Below, one piece after another: positions 9,280 through 18,550 of a stretch of DNA of 64,000 bases. Positions within the stretch are counted from its first letter, which is position 1; every line of letters starts with the position of its first letter. Below the pieces are notes generated by a model. The model was not told the origin of the DNA, did no database searches, and saw only the letters and a list, made by a program, of their open reading frames with translations. The position numbers were made by a program, and so were the translations under genes. The stretch is from positions 1,736,001-1,800,000 of the forward strand of contig OX246690.1 in the NCBI GenBank assembly GCA_945909635.1, given 5' to 3'. Source of the stretch: Clostridioides difficile_A. Its GTDB lineage: Bacteria > Bacillota > Clostridia > Peptostreptococcales > Peptostreptococcaceae.

Positions 9280-9316
9280 TTTCAAATATAATAATAAACT
9301 AGAGGGGGTATTTTCC

Positions 9317-9895
9317 ATGGCTATAGTATTAAAAAAAGGACAAAAAATTGATTTAACTAAAGGAAATCCAGGTCTTAAAAATATAAAACTTGGATTAGGA
9401 TGGGATACAAATTCATTTGATAGTGGATATGATTATGATTTAGATGTAAGTGTTTTCATGGTAGGAGAATCACAAAGAGTTGAAAAAGATGAAGATTTTA
9501 TATTCTATAATAACTTAAAACATACATCAGGAGCAGTTGAACACTTGGGTGACAATAGAACTGGTGAAGGTGATGGAGATGACGAGGAAATACTAGTAAA
9601 TTTAGATGTAATGCCAAAGCATATTCAAAAGATAGCTGTAACAGTTACAATATATGAAGCTGCCGAAAGAAGACAAAATTTTGGACAAGTAAGTAACTCA
9701 TATATAAGAGTCTTAAATTCTGAAAATGACGAAGAAATATTAAGATATGACTTGGGTGAAGAATTTAGTATAGAAACTGCAATTACAGTATGTGAGATAT
9801 ATAAGTATAATGGAGAATGGAAGTTTAATGCAGTTGGAGCAGGTTTTGAAGGTGGCTTAGAAGCACTTTGTAGAAATTATGGATTAAATGTTTAA
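9317..9895 (+). CDS. terD: TerD family Ca2+-binding stress protein (copy 2)
   Basis: 192 residues and colinear with copy 1; long blocks are identical, including YNNLKHTSGAVEHLGDN and RRQNFGQVSNSYIR, so it is a recent tandem duplicate. Acidic Ca2+-site residues are kept (DYDLDVSVF, RTGEGDGDDE). GAGGGGG precedes the ATG. Divergence is concentrated in the loop around residues 50-60 (GESQRVEKDED versus GASGSVTNDGD), which may tune metal or partner binding. It sits upstream of an intercistronic hairpin. Confidence 0.95.
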   Translation: MAIVLKKGQKIDLTKGNPGLKNIKLGLGWDTNSFDSGYDYDLDVSVFMVGESQRVEKDEDFIFYNNLKHTSGAVEHLGDNRTGEGDGDDEEILVNLDVMPKHIQKIAVTVTIYEAAERRQNFGQVSNSYIRVLNSENDEEILRYDLGEEFSIETAITVCEIYKYNGEWKFNAVGAGFEGGLEALCRNYGLNV

Positions 9896-9923
9896 TTTGA
9901 GTAATATAATATATTAAATATAA

Positions 9924-9951
9924 ATAACCTATACAAAAATGTATAGGTTAT
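9924..9951 (+). other. Intercistronic stem-loop between terD copies 2 and 3
   Basis: 11-bp perfect arms (ATAACCTATAC and its complement) around AAAAAT, followed by an A/T stretch but no true T-run. It could be a partial terminator or mRNA-stabilising hairpin lowering expression of the distal operon. Confidence 0.55.
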
Positions 9952-9979
9952 ATTATATAAAATTTTGTGGAGGTTTAGT

Positions 9980-10609
9980 ATGTCGATTAATTTATCAAAA
10001 GGTGATAAAATAGATTTGAAAAAATCGAACCCTGGACTGAGTAATATACTTGTAGGTTTGGGATGGGACCCTGTGCAACAAGCAGGTGGAGGATTTTTTA
10101 AATCTCTGTTTGGTGGAGGACAAGCTGATATAGATTGTGATGCATCTGTATTTATGCTTAATCAAGAAGGAAAATTGAGTGGAATAAAAGATTTAATTTA
10201 TTTTGGAAATCTAAAAAGTGCCTGTAAGTCAGTATTGCATACAGGAGACAATTTAACTGGTGAAGGTACAGGTGATGATGAACAAATCCTAGTTAATTTG
10301 GATAAGGTTCCATCAAATATTCACAAATTGTTATTTGTAGTAAACATATACAACTGTGTGGATAGAAAACAACATTTTGGTATGATAGAAAATGCCTATA
10401 TAAGAGTTGAAGACCAAAATAATAAGAAAGAGATAGCCAAATATAATCTATCTGATAATTATTCTGAAAAAACTACTCTTATAGTAGGAGCTATATATAG
10501 AAAAGATGGAAGTTGGCAATTTAAAGCAATAGGTGAAGGAACAAAGGATGCGGGTCTTAAGGAAGTAATGCAAAATTTAGACAGGATTGAGTGTGCATAT
10601 GGAATTTAA
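9980..10609 (+). CDS. TerD family protein with Gly/Phe-rich insertion (copy 3)
   Basis: 209 residues from the ATG at 9980, which follows GGAGG; an upstream in-frame start at 9965 overlaps that RBS. TerD fold signatures are present (KSNPGLSNILVGLGWD, DCDASVFML, HTGDNLTGEGTGDDE). Unlike the first two copies it has an insertion GGGFFKSLFGGGQ at about residues 32-45. The same FFGSL/FFKSL-type insertion occurs in the TerA-like protein at 29911, so this copy is a separate subfamily and not a recent duplicate. Its 3' end overlaps the ATPase start by 11 bases. Confidence 0.92.
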   Translation: MSINLSKGDKIDLKKSNPGLSNILVGLGWDPVQQAGGGFFKSLFGGGQADIDCDASVFMLNQEGKLSGIKDLIYFGNLKSACKSVLHTGDNLTGEGTGDDEQILVNLDKVPSNIHKLLFVVNIYNCVDRKQHFGMIENAYIRVEDQNNKKEIAKYNLSDNYSEKTTLIVGAIYRKDGSWQFKAIGEGTKDAGLKEVMQNLDRIECAYGI

Positions 10610-13358
10610 TAATGATATCAAATATTATAATGTAGATAAAGAAGAGGTAACAGAAGACTTATCTGTTAACCCTGAAAAAGGTTTATCAGAACCAGAAGTC
10701 AAGAAAAGAAGAGAAAAGTATGGTTTAAATGAGTTTACGCCAAAAGAAGAAGGAAGCTTTTGGGATGATTTAAAAGACAGTTTAAGTGAACCAATGATAG
10801 TTATTTTGATTATTGCAGCAGTAGTAAGTGCAGTAATTGGAGAAACTCATGATGCAATAGGTATAGTAGGAGCTATAGCAATAGGTATAGCAATAGGTAT
10901 GATTACAGAAGGTCGCTCTAAGAAAGCAGCAGATGCTCTTTCTAAATTGACTGAAAACATAGAAGTTAAAGTATTGAGAGACGGAGAAGTACATCAAATC
11001 TCTAAAAGTGAATTGGTACCAGGAGATATAGTATATATCGAAACTGGTGACATGGTACCTGCTGACGGTAGACTTATAGAGACTATAAATCTTAAAGTTA
11101 GAGAAGATATGTTAACTGGGGAATCTGATGATGTATCTAAAAAGTGTGATGTAGTAGTTTCTATGGAAGAAATAGAATCTAAAGGAGCATTAGTAGTACA
11201 AGAGCCAATACCTGCAAAACAAATAAATATGGTATTTGGTGGTACACTTGTAGCTTATGGTAGAGGAACTCTAGTTGTAACTTCAATTGGAGATAGTAGT
11301 GAGATGGGTAAAATAGCTCAAAACTTATCAGATACAGATGAGCAAACTCCACTTCAGATAAAACTTGGAAATTTAGGTGGATTGATAGCTAAAGTTTCTA
11401 GTGCAGTAGCAGGATTATTATTTATATTTATGGTTTTCCAAATGGTAAGTAAGAATGTATTAAATGTAGACATGTCTGGAATATTACCATTTTTAGAATC
11501 AATAGACCCTGTTAAAACGGCATTTACAGTATGTGTTGCGTTAATAGTTGCAGCAGTACCAGAAGGTCTTCCAACTATGATAAATATGACACTTGCAATA
11601 ACAATGCAAAAAATGGCCAAAATAAATGCATTAGTTACTAAAAAAGAAGCTTGTGAAACTATAGGTTCTGTTTCTGTAATATGTTCAGATAAAACTGGTA
11701 CATTAACTGAAAATAGAATGACTGTAGAAGTCGCATATATTGATGGAAGATATATTGAAAGTTCAGAAGAAGAAATAAATAGTTATTTTGAAGAAAACTG
11801 TATGATAAACTCTACAGCTGATATAGAGCATAACGATGGTGATGTTAAGTATTTGGGAAGTGCTACTGAATGTGCATTACTTTTATACTATAAAAACGTA
11901 GACTATAGAAAATTTAGAAAAGATTGTAATATAGTAGCTCAAAATCCTTTTACTTCTGACTCAAAAAGGATGACTTCTGTTATGGGTAGAGATAATCATC
12001 ATGTACTATTATCAAAAGGAGCACCAGAAGTTTTACTTGAGTTATGTTCACATATCCAAAGGGGAAAAGACATAGTTCCAATAACTGAAAATGTGAAACA
12101 TGAAATTTTAGAAGAAATAAAAAAATTACAAATAAAATCAATGAGAACTTTAGGTTTTGCATATAAAGAAATCTCACAAGCTGAAGAAGAAGCAGCAGTA
12201 ACTGCTGAAAGTGATGCTATGAATGTTAGTGCAATGGAAAGTAATTTAGTATTCAGCGGTTTTGTTGGTATAAGAGACCCACTTAGAAAAGATGTTATAG
12301 AGTCTGTAAATACAGCAAACAAAGCTGGTGTTTCTGTAAAAATGCTTACAGGAGATAATATAAATACAGCAAAAGCTATAGGTGAAGAATTAGGTTTATT
12401 AAAAGGAAATATGAGAGCAGTTGAAGCTTCATATATAGATACTTTAGATGATGAAGAATTAAAAGAAGAGATACAAACTATCTCAATCGTTGCAAGAAGT
12501 AAGCCAGATAGTAAAATGAGAATAGTTTCAGCTTTACAAAAGAGTGGAGATGTTGTTGCAGTAACAGGTGATGGTATAAATGATGCTCCAGCACTTTCAA
12601 AAGCAGATGTTGGTATAGCAATGGGTATCTCTGGTACAGAGGTGTCTAAAAATGCAGCAGATATAATTTTAACTGATGATAGTTTTAGTACTATTGTAAA
12701 AGGTATTAAATGGGGTAGAGGAATTTATGATAACTTCCAAAGATTCGTTCAATTCCAATTAACAGTAAATGTAATTGCCTTTTTAGTGGCTATAATATCT
12801 CAGGTAATGGGACAAGAGATGCCATTTACTACAATACAATTATTATGGGTAAACATAATTATGGATGGTCCACCAGCACTAGCATTAGGTCTAGAGCCTG
12901 TTAGAAACCATGTATTAAATAGAAAGCCTGTTGATAGAAAAGCTAATATAATTTCTAAATCAATGGTATATACGATAGTATTAAATGCAATCTATATAAC
13001 AACAATACTAATGCTACAATCTACATTTAACTTCTTAGGAGTTGATGAAGCTCACAAAGGAACAGTAATGTTTGCATTGTTTGCTTTTAGTGCATTGTTT
13101 AATGCATTTAACTGTAGAGAATTTAATGCAGATAGTATTTTTCCAAACTTTACACATAACAAATTAGCATTACAAATAATAGTTTTAACAGGAATTGCGC
13201 AAGTAATATTTACTCAGTTATTCCAAGATTTCTTTAACTCTGTAGCTATGGATGTTATGACATGGGGAAAAGTTCTATGTGTAGCAGCAAGTGTAGTTGT
13301 AGTTAATGAAGTTGTAAAATGTATAATAAGACTAGTAAAACCAAAAAAAGCCGCTTAA
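10599..13358 (+). CDS. Ca2+-type (P2) cation-transporting P-type ATPase
   Basis: 919 residues. N-terminal cation-ATPase domain, actuator loop (LTGESDDV), TM4 motif PEGLP, phosphorylation site CSDKTGTLT with D364, KGAPE nucleotide-binding motif, and TGDGINDAPAL hinge; ten predicted membrane helices with a C-terminal four-helix block. PEGLP and overall layout fit P2A/P2B Ca2+ pumps, exporting Ca2+ (possibly Mn2+) from the cytoplasm. The ATG at 10599 lies inside the end of terD copy 3, so the two are translationally coupled. Placement among Ca2+-binding TerD proteins suggests Ca2+ homeostasis during the Ter response; the ion is inferred. Confidence 0.92.
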   Translation: MEFNNDIKYYNVDKEEVTEDLSVNPEKGLSEPEVKKRREKYGLNEFTPKEEGSFWDDLKDSLSEPMIVILIIAAVVSAVIGETHDAIGIVGAIAIGIAIGMITEGRSKKAADALSKLTENIEVKVLRDGEVHQISKSELVPGDIVYIETGDMVPADGRLIETINLKVREDMLTGESDDVSKKCDVVVSMEEIESKGALVVQEPIPAKQINMVFGGTLVAYGRGTLVVTSIGDSSEMGKIAQNLSDTDEQTPLQIKLGNLGGLIAKVSSAVAGLLFIFMVFQMVSKNVLNVDMSGILPFLESIDPVKTAFTVCVALIVAAVPEGLPTMINMTLAITMQKMAKINALVTKKEACETIGSVSVICSDKTGTLTENRMTVEVAYIDGRYIESSEEEINSYFEENCMINSTADIEHNDGDVKYLGSATECALLLYYKNVDYRKFRKDCNIVAQNPFTSDSKRMTSVMGRDNHHVLLSKGAPEVLLELCSHIQRGKDIVPITENVKHEILEEIKKLQIKSMRTLGFAYKEISQAEEEAAVTAESDAMNVSAMESNLVFSGFVGIRDPLRKDVIESVNTANKAGVSVKMLTGDNINTAKAIGEELGLLKGNMRAVEASYIDTLDDEELKEEIQTISIVARSKPDSKMRIVSALQKSGDVVAVTGDGINDAPALSKADVGIAMGISGTEVSKNAADIILTDDSFSTIVKGIKWGRGIYDNFQRFVQFQLTVNVIAFLVAIISQVMGQEMPFTTIQLLWVNIIMDGPPALALGLEPVRNHVLNRKPVDRKANIISKSMVYTIVLNAIYITTILMLQSTFNFLGVDEAHKGTVMFALFAFSALFNAFNCREFNADSIFPNFTHNKLALQIIVLTGIAQVIFTQLFQDFFNSVAMDVMTWGKVLCVAASVVVVNEVVKCIIRLVKPKKAA

Positions 13359-13380
13359 AATAAATTTTTTAAAAAATAAC

Positions 13381-13411
13381 AAACTGACTCAAAATATGTA
13401 TTTTGAGTCAG
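13381..13411 (+). other. Intercistronic stem-loop after the Ter-locus ATPase
   Basis: Perfect 14-bp arms (AACTGACTCAAAAT and its complement) with a short loop, followed by CTAAAT and not by a T-tract. Probably an attenuator or processing site between the TerD/ATPase and YceG/TelA halves of the operon. Confidence 0.6.
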
Positions 13412-13444
13412 TTCTAAATAAACATTTAAATTGGGAGGATAATT

Positions 13445-15007
13445 ATGGGCGACTCAAAGGTATTTGAAAAAATATTCTCCAGCCAATCAGACAGAGGAAA
13501 TTACACTCCTTCAAAAGGATATCTAAGTTATTTTATTTCATATATTGGTTTAGAAGATGAGGTTTTGTACAATCTTGAGATATTTAAGGCAAAACAAAAT
13601 ATTGATAGTAAAAAAGATATTGTTTTATTTACTGATGCTATAGCAAATCCTAGTGATTTTGATATTATAAATTATTTTAAAAATGGACTTAAAAAATATA
13701 GAAACAGTATGGAAGATGTAGATATAAATATTTTAGGGTTCGATGGGATTGATTATAAACTAAAAAAAGCTATAGATAAAGTTTTAAAAGAGGAAGAAAA
13801 AGAATTTACTAATGATAGAGTTAAACAAAATTTTATAGTGAAAATAATGGCATGGATAAAAATCTATATCGGTGCTTTAGATATAAATAAAAATGAGGCT
13901 CCAAAAGTAATATTTTATGGGGATATAAAAAAGCATGAAGTTTATCTACTCTTAATATTGTACTTGGCAGGCTTTGATGTTTTATATCTTAACCCAAATT
14001 CAAAGAGTAATATAGATATTTTAAACATAGAAAAATACAAGGTAGAGTTTGAAGAAGCCAATATAATAGAAGAAAAAGTTGCTTTTGAAGAAAGGGTTAT
14101 CTTAGGAGAAAAAATAGATAAAGGTTCTGTAAAAAAAGCTTTTACTGTGGGAGCAGAAGCATCAAAACGTATAAGCGAAGAGTTATTAAATGATGCAGGA
14201 TTTATAAAACCTTGGCAGCTTCAAGATAGAAAAATAAAAAATTTACTTTTAAGTTCAACTGTTGATGAAATATCAATATACTGGAATCAGCCATTAAAAT
14301 TAAGACCAGGATTTAAGTTTAATGATGTTACTGTAGAAGTTCCAAATTTTCTCTCTAAGATTAATGGAATATATAATGACAAAAATGAGTATATTAAGTT
14401 TTTAGATTTATTGAGAGATTCGGAAAGTTCAACATTTATTGAATTTAATGGAGATATAGACAAATTTTCGAAAGAGTTTACAAGAGATGCTTTTAGTTTG
14501 TCTTTTTTACTGAATTCAAAAGGCGTTATAGATAAAAATTCTGTTTTAAATAATAAAGATTATTCTATTTCAACATTGGCATTAAATCAACAAATTATGA
14601 TTTTAGAAAAGGTTGAAGAGTTATTAGAAGGAAATATGTTCTTAAATGGTTTAAGTGGAGAGGACAAGATAAAAGGTCTGTTTACAATACTTCATATGGA
14701 TAAGAAGTTTGTTCATATGATGAATAATTTTGATTATTCTCTTATAAATCCAAAATTGATTATATATATGTACAAGAGTATAGTATTTGATAAAGAAATA
14801 GTTTTCCTTATGCTTTTACTAAGTAAAATTGGATTTGATATTATTATATTGTGTCCAGGAGGAGAAAATAATATAGAGAATGTTATAAATAACCAATTGA
14901 TTGATGTACACAGATTGGATAAAATGGTATATGACCTTAGATTAAATTCACTTGAAGATGATATACCTTTACTTAAAAAAATTTTTGGAAAGAGGAGAAG
15001 ATTTTAG
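13445..15007 (+). CDS. YceG-like Ter-locus protein with internal duplication
   Basis: 520 residues, the usual length of Bacillus YceG (listed as a component of the Ter biosynthetic module). A block at about residues 152-185 (PKVIFYGDIKKHE ... GFDVLYLNP) recurs at about 434-468 (PKLIIYMYKSIVFDKE ... GFDIIILCP), showing two half-domains; the protease fusion at 6934 carries a third copy. There are no membrane segments and no recognisable catalytic motif. GGGAGG precedes the ATG. It is directly followed by TelA with no gap, so the two are probably partners. The biochemical role is unknown. Confidence 0.85.
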   Translation: MGDSKVFEKIFSSQSDRGNYTPSKGYLSYFISYIGLEDEVLYNLEIFKAKQNIDSKKDIVLFTDAIANPSDFDIINYFKNGLKKYRNSMEDVDINILGFDGIDYKLKKAIDKVLKEEEKEFTNDRVKQNFIVKIMAWIKIYIGALDINKNEAPKVIFYGDIKKHEVYLLLILYLAGFDVLYLNPNSKSNIDILNIEKYKVEFEEANIIEEKVAFEERVILGEKIDKGSVKKAFTVGAEASKRISEELLNDAGFIKPWQLQDRKIKNLLLSSTVDEISIYWNQPLKLRPGFKFNDVTVEVPNFLSKINGIYNDKNEYIKFLDLLRDSESSTFIEFNGDIDKFSKEFTRDAFSLSFLLNSKGVIDKNSVLNNKDYSISTLALNQQIMILEKVEELLEGNMFLNGLSGEDKIKGLFTILHMDKKFVHMMNNFDYSLINPKLIIYMYKSIVFDKEIVFLMLLLSKIGFDIIILCPGGENNIENVINNQLIDVHRLDKMVYDLRLNSLEDDIPLLKKIFGKRRRF

Positions 15008-16144
15008 ATGGGGATAAATATAAATAGTTTTTCAAAAGATAAAAATTCTGTAGAGGTTACTGAAAATTTACCTACAGTTGTTGAAGAAGAAAATTTTGAT
15101 ATAATGGAATATACAAATAATAAAAAAAATGAACTGAGAAAGTCTAAGGAAGTTGAGGCATTGACGTCTCTTATAGAAGTAGAAAACCCAGATACAATTT
15201 TACAATTTGGTAGAAAAGCATCTGAAGGAGTAGCAAGGGTTTCTGATAGTCTTTTAAATACAATAAAACTAAATAGAAATGAAGAAAACTCTAAAATGTT
15301 GGTTCATTTGACTAAAATAATGGACAAGTTTGATTTAGATGATTTTCAAGAAACTAAGGAACCAAATTTTGTTCAAAAACTTTTCAAAAAAGCTAATAAT
15401 GCTATTGAAATGATGTTTCAAAAATATGAAACATTGGGAGGAGAAGTTGAAAAAATCCAAATTGAACTTGAACAATATGAAAGAGATATAGCACTTTCTA
15501 ATAAGCAAATAGGTTCTATGTTAAATGAAAACTTTGAGTTTTATAATGAACTTCAAAAATATATTGTTGCTGGAGAAATGGCAATAGAAGAAATGGATAA
15601 CGAGATATTACCTTTCTTTAAGCAAAAATCGGAAACTAGTGGAGACCAAATGGATGTTGTTAATTATCAAGAGCTATTGAAAGTTTATGATATGTTAAAT
15701 CAAAGAATATATGATTTAAGAATAGCAGAAAATATAGCCATACAGACAATACCTATGCTTAGAGGTATGCAACATAATAACTATGGTTTAATTAGAAAAA
15801 TAAACAGTGCATTTGTTGTAACTTTACCAGTATTTAAACAATGTTTATCTCAAGCTATATTGCTTAAAAAGCAAGAATTGCAAGCAAAATCTCTAAAAGC
15901 ACTTGATGATAAGACTAATGAATTATTGCTTAGAAATGCTCAAAATGTAAGTACTCAAAGTGCACAAATAGCTAGAATGGCTGGAACAAGTTCTGTTCAA
16001 ATAGAGACATTAGAAAAAATGTATACTACTATTAAGTCTGGTATAGATGAAACTATGAGAATAGAAGAAAACAATAGAGTTTTAATTAAGGATAATACAA
16101 AGAGGTTGGAAGAATTAAATACAGCTATAATTTATAATAAGTAG
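15008..16144 (+). CDS. telA: TelA/YceH toxic-anion-resistance family protein
   Basis: 378 residues, mostly helical and coiled-coil, matching the TelA family: the ILQFGRKASEGVARVSD region near residues 63-80 and LPFFKQKSE and LRGMQHNNYGLIRKINSAF further on. TelA homologues confer tolerance to tellurite and to some envelope-active agents and are constant Ter partners. The start codon lies immediately after the YceG-like stop with GAGGAG within that gene's end, indicating coupling. Soluble, no signal peptide. The mechanism is not established for the family. Confidence 0.92.
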   Translation: MGININSFSKDKNSVEVTENLPTVVEEENFDIMEYTNNKKNELRKSKEVEALTSLIEVENPDTILQFGRKASEGVARVSDSLLNTIKLNRNEENSKMLVHLTKIMDKFDLDDFQETKEPNFVQKLFKKANNAIEMMFQKYETLGGEVEKIQIELEQYERDIALSNKQIGSMLNENFEFYNELQKYIVAGEMAIEEMDNEILPFFKQKSETSGDQMDVVNYQELLKVYDMLNQRIYDLRIAENIAIQTIPMLRGMQHNNYGLIRKINSAFVVTLPVFKQCLSQAILLKKQELQAKSLKALDDKTNELLLRNAQNVSTQSAQIARMAGTSSVQIETLEKMYTTIKSGIDETMRIEENNRVLIKDNTKRLEELNTAIIYNK

Positions 16145-16149
16145 TATAT

Positions 16150-16184
16150 TAGGGGCTAATTTGTATAAAGTTGGCCCTTTCTAT
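16150..16184 (+). other. Weak terminator-like hairpin after telA
   Basis: AGGGGCTAA and TTGGCCCTTT arms with an 11-base loop and a short T-rich tail. Likely partial attenuation before the biosynthetic module. Confidence 0.45.
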
Positions 16185-16204
16185 GTATATGAGGAGGCCA
16201 TACA

Positions 16205-17281
16205 TTGAAATATTTCGATTATATCTGCAAAGATGATTTGAAAAAAATTTTTTTGAAAGAGCCAGAAGACTTTAATGCTAAGACTGAAAAAGATGTATTG
16301 AAATATGCACTAGGTGCTTTTTTATACGTTCCAGCTACTCAATATAATATGATTTATAAGAGTATTATAGGAGATGTTAGAGGAGTTAGACCATTGGCTA
16401 TTTGCTTAGAAGATGCTGTTGGGGTAAATGGAGAGTTAGAGGCTATAGAAAATCTTAGGTTAATTTTGAAAGATATTAGTGATGAAAGTATAACAAACAA
16501 AGATGGAATACCATTAATTTTTGTAAGGATAAAAGATGTGGAGCAATTGTTGAGGATTAAAGATATTATAGTTAAAAATAGTCATACTATAACAGGCATA
16601 TTAATTCCTAAAGCAAATTCAGAGTTAATAGAAAATTGTATAAAAGCTTTGAGCTCTATGAATCTTCAAGATATGTATGTTATTCCAATAATAGAGACAA
16701 AGGAATTTATATATAAGGAAAGTAAAGAATTGAGTTTTAATAATTTATACAATTCTATTTTAAAACACAAGTCAAGAATACTCAGTATTAGAGTAGGTAT
16801 AACTGACATATTAGGTATGTATGGTATAAGAAGAGACAAAAACTTTTCTATATATGACAATTTGATTTGCTCTTCATTTATACTAGATATAATTACGTAT
16901 CTTCAAAGGCCAGAGTTAGATATACCTATAAGTGGAGGAGTATCAGAGTTCTTTGATATGACAAATAAAGATATAAGAAGTAAGTATATAGAAGAAATAT
17001 TGTTGGATAAATTTCATGGGCTAATTGGAAAGACAGTAATTCATCCAATGCAAATTCAGATTGTACAAGCACTATCTGCAGTGTCATATGAAGATTTTAC
17101 TGATGCTTTGGATATATTGAATAGCACAAATAGCAAATATGGTGTGAGCAAAGGTATACTAGGAGAGAGAATGAATGAGACAAATCCACATTTTTTATGG
17201 GCTAAAAAAACATTGATCCTATCTAAAATATATGGTGTATTAAATAAAGGAGTAGACTATGAAGAATTGCTTAAATTTTAA
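16205..17281 (+). CDS. HpcH/HpaI aldolase / CitE-like lyase of the Ter biosynthetic module
   Basis: 358 residues; TIM-barrel CitE-like features include RPLAICLEDAVG near residues 62-72, PLIFVRIKD near 105, and PIIETKEF near 162 followed by RVGITDI, which supply the acidic metal-binding positions, plus GKTVIHPMQI near the end. The family cleaves or forms C-C bonds on (CoA or free) acid substrates. The start is TTG at 16205 with GAGGAGG upstream; no in-frame ATG is as well placed. It overlaps the next gene by 23 bases. In Ter loci this enzyme is predicted to help make a nucleoside-like metabolite; the substrate is unknown. Confidence 0.85.
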   Translation: MKYFDYICKDDLKKIFLKEPEDFNAKTEKDVLKYALGAFLYVPATQYNMIYKSIIGDVRGVRPLAICLEDAVGVNGELEAIENLRLILKDISDESITNKDGIPLIFVRIKDVEQLLRIKDIIVKNSHTITGILIPKANSELIENCIKALSSMNLQDMYVIPIIETKEFIYKESKELSFNNLYNSILKHKSRILSIRVGITDILGMYGIRRDKNFSIYDNLICSSFILDIITYLQRPELDIPISGGVSEFFDMTNKDIRSKYIEEILLDKFHGLIGKTVIHPMQIQIVQALSAVSYEDFTDALDILNSTNSKYGVSKGILGERMNETNPHFLWAKKTLILSKIYGVLNKGVDYEELLKF

Positions 17282-18497
17282 TTGTGAAATTGACATTATT
17301 GATAATCCATTAAATTTAGAATTAAATGATTTTTTAGATATAGGAATAAGAAACAATAGTAAGAGACGTTTTTTATTCATATCAAAGACACTTGGTAAGC
17401 ATCTAGCATGCAAACCAAGTGAGATGGATAATTTGGGAAAATTAATAGCCACAATTTATAATGAAAAAAATAAAGTAACATCAAAGGGTACTGTTATAGC
17501 TTTTGCTGAAACTGGCACAGCTATTGGGCATAGTTTTTTTGATTACTTATGTGGAGAATACGAATTTATTCACACTACTAGAGAACAGTTTGATGGGTTA
17601 GAGAATCTAGAATTTTTAGAGGAACATTCTCATGCAACAGACCAAAATCTATACTTTGGAATGCTTAACAACTTCAAAACTGGAGATGAGGTGATATTAG
17701 TTGATGATGAGATTACCACAGCTAATACATGTATGAATATAATTAGGAAGATTCAAAGTATTTATCCTAAAAAGAAGTACACAATATGTTCCATACTTAA
17801 TTGGGTGAGTGATGAAAACTTAAGAAAAGTTACTCATTTAGAAAAAGAACTAGATTGTAAGATAGAATTTGTATACTTATTTAAAGGAAACTTTGATTTT
17901 GATATAAATGAAGATATTATTTCAAATTACAATGATAATTATAATACTGCTGAGTCACAATCTATTTCAAATGATAAAGTAAACTTAGTAGTAAATCACA
18001 TTAATGTTGACCTAGAAGATTATATTGGGAATAAGAAATACGTAAAATATACAGGTAGATTTGGAATCAATAGAAGAGAACAGTTTAGATTAAAAGAAAT
18101 TGTAAAGAGAGAAAGCAAAAAAATAACTATGGATAATAAAGAATCTTTAAAAAATGAAAATGAAAAGATTCTATTTTTAGGTACTGAAGAATTTATGTAT
18201 ATACCAATGTTGTTTGCTAAAGAAAAAGAAAATCAATATGATGTGTACTATCATTCAACAACAAGAAGTCCAATTATTGATATTGAAAAAAATAATTATC
18301 CTATTAGAAGTAAGTTTAAATTAAAGAGTTTTTATAATATAGATGTTCAAAATTATATTTATAATATAGATAAACATAATTTTTCTAAATGTTATTTATT
18401 TGTAGAGTTAAATAAGAGTAAAAATTCTTATCTGGAATTTATTGATATAATTAAAAATACAAGTATAAAAGAACTTACTATAGTATGTTGTAGCTAA
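17259..18497 (+). CDS. Phosphoribosyltransferase with C-terminal TRSP domain (Ter module)
   Basis: 412 residues. The N-terminal half holds a PRTase core: GTVIAFAETGTAIGHSF near residues 77-93 and the PRPP-binding loop VILVDDEITTANT near 147-159. The C-terminal half contains the GRFGINRREQ segment typical of the TRSP domain seen with Ter PRTases. It would use PRPP or a ribose phosphate in the predicted nucleoside-like pathway. The ATG, with AAGGAG upstream, lies inside the CitE-like gene, giving translational coupling. There are no membrane segments. The reaction is inferred from family and context only. Confidence 0.87.
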   Translation: MKNCLNFNCEIDIIDNPLNLELNDFLDIGIRNNSKRRFLFISKTLGKHLACKPSEMDNLGKLIATIYNEKNKVTSKGTVIAFAETGTAIGHSFFDYLCGEYEFIHTTREQFDGLENLEFLEEHSHATDQNLYFGMLNNFKTGDEVILVDDEITTANTCMNIIRKIQSIYPKKKYTICSILNWVSDENLRKVTHLEKELDCKIEFVYLFKGNFDFDINEDIISNYNDNYNTAESQSISNDKVNLVVNHINVDLEDYIGNKKYVKYTGRFGINRREQFRLKEIVKRESKKITMDNKESLKNENEKILFLGTEEFMYIPMLFAKEKENQYDVYYHSTTRSPIIDIEKNNYPIRSKFKLKSFYNIDVQNYIYNIDKHNFSKCYLFVELNKSKNSYLEFIDIIKNTSIKELTIVCCS

Positions 18498-18550
18498 ATG
18501 CTTTAAGGAGAGTAAGATATATCACAGTTTTAAGATAGGAGTTGAATCAT

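Noticed and set aside
13381..13411. Full terminator ending the operon after the ATPase
   Set aside because: The stem is strong but no T-tract follows, and the next gene continues in the same direction with a good RBS.
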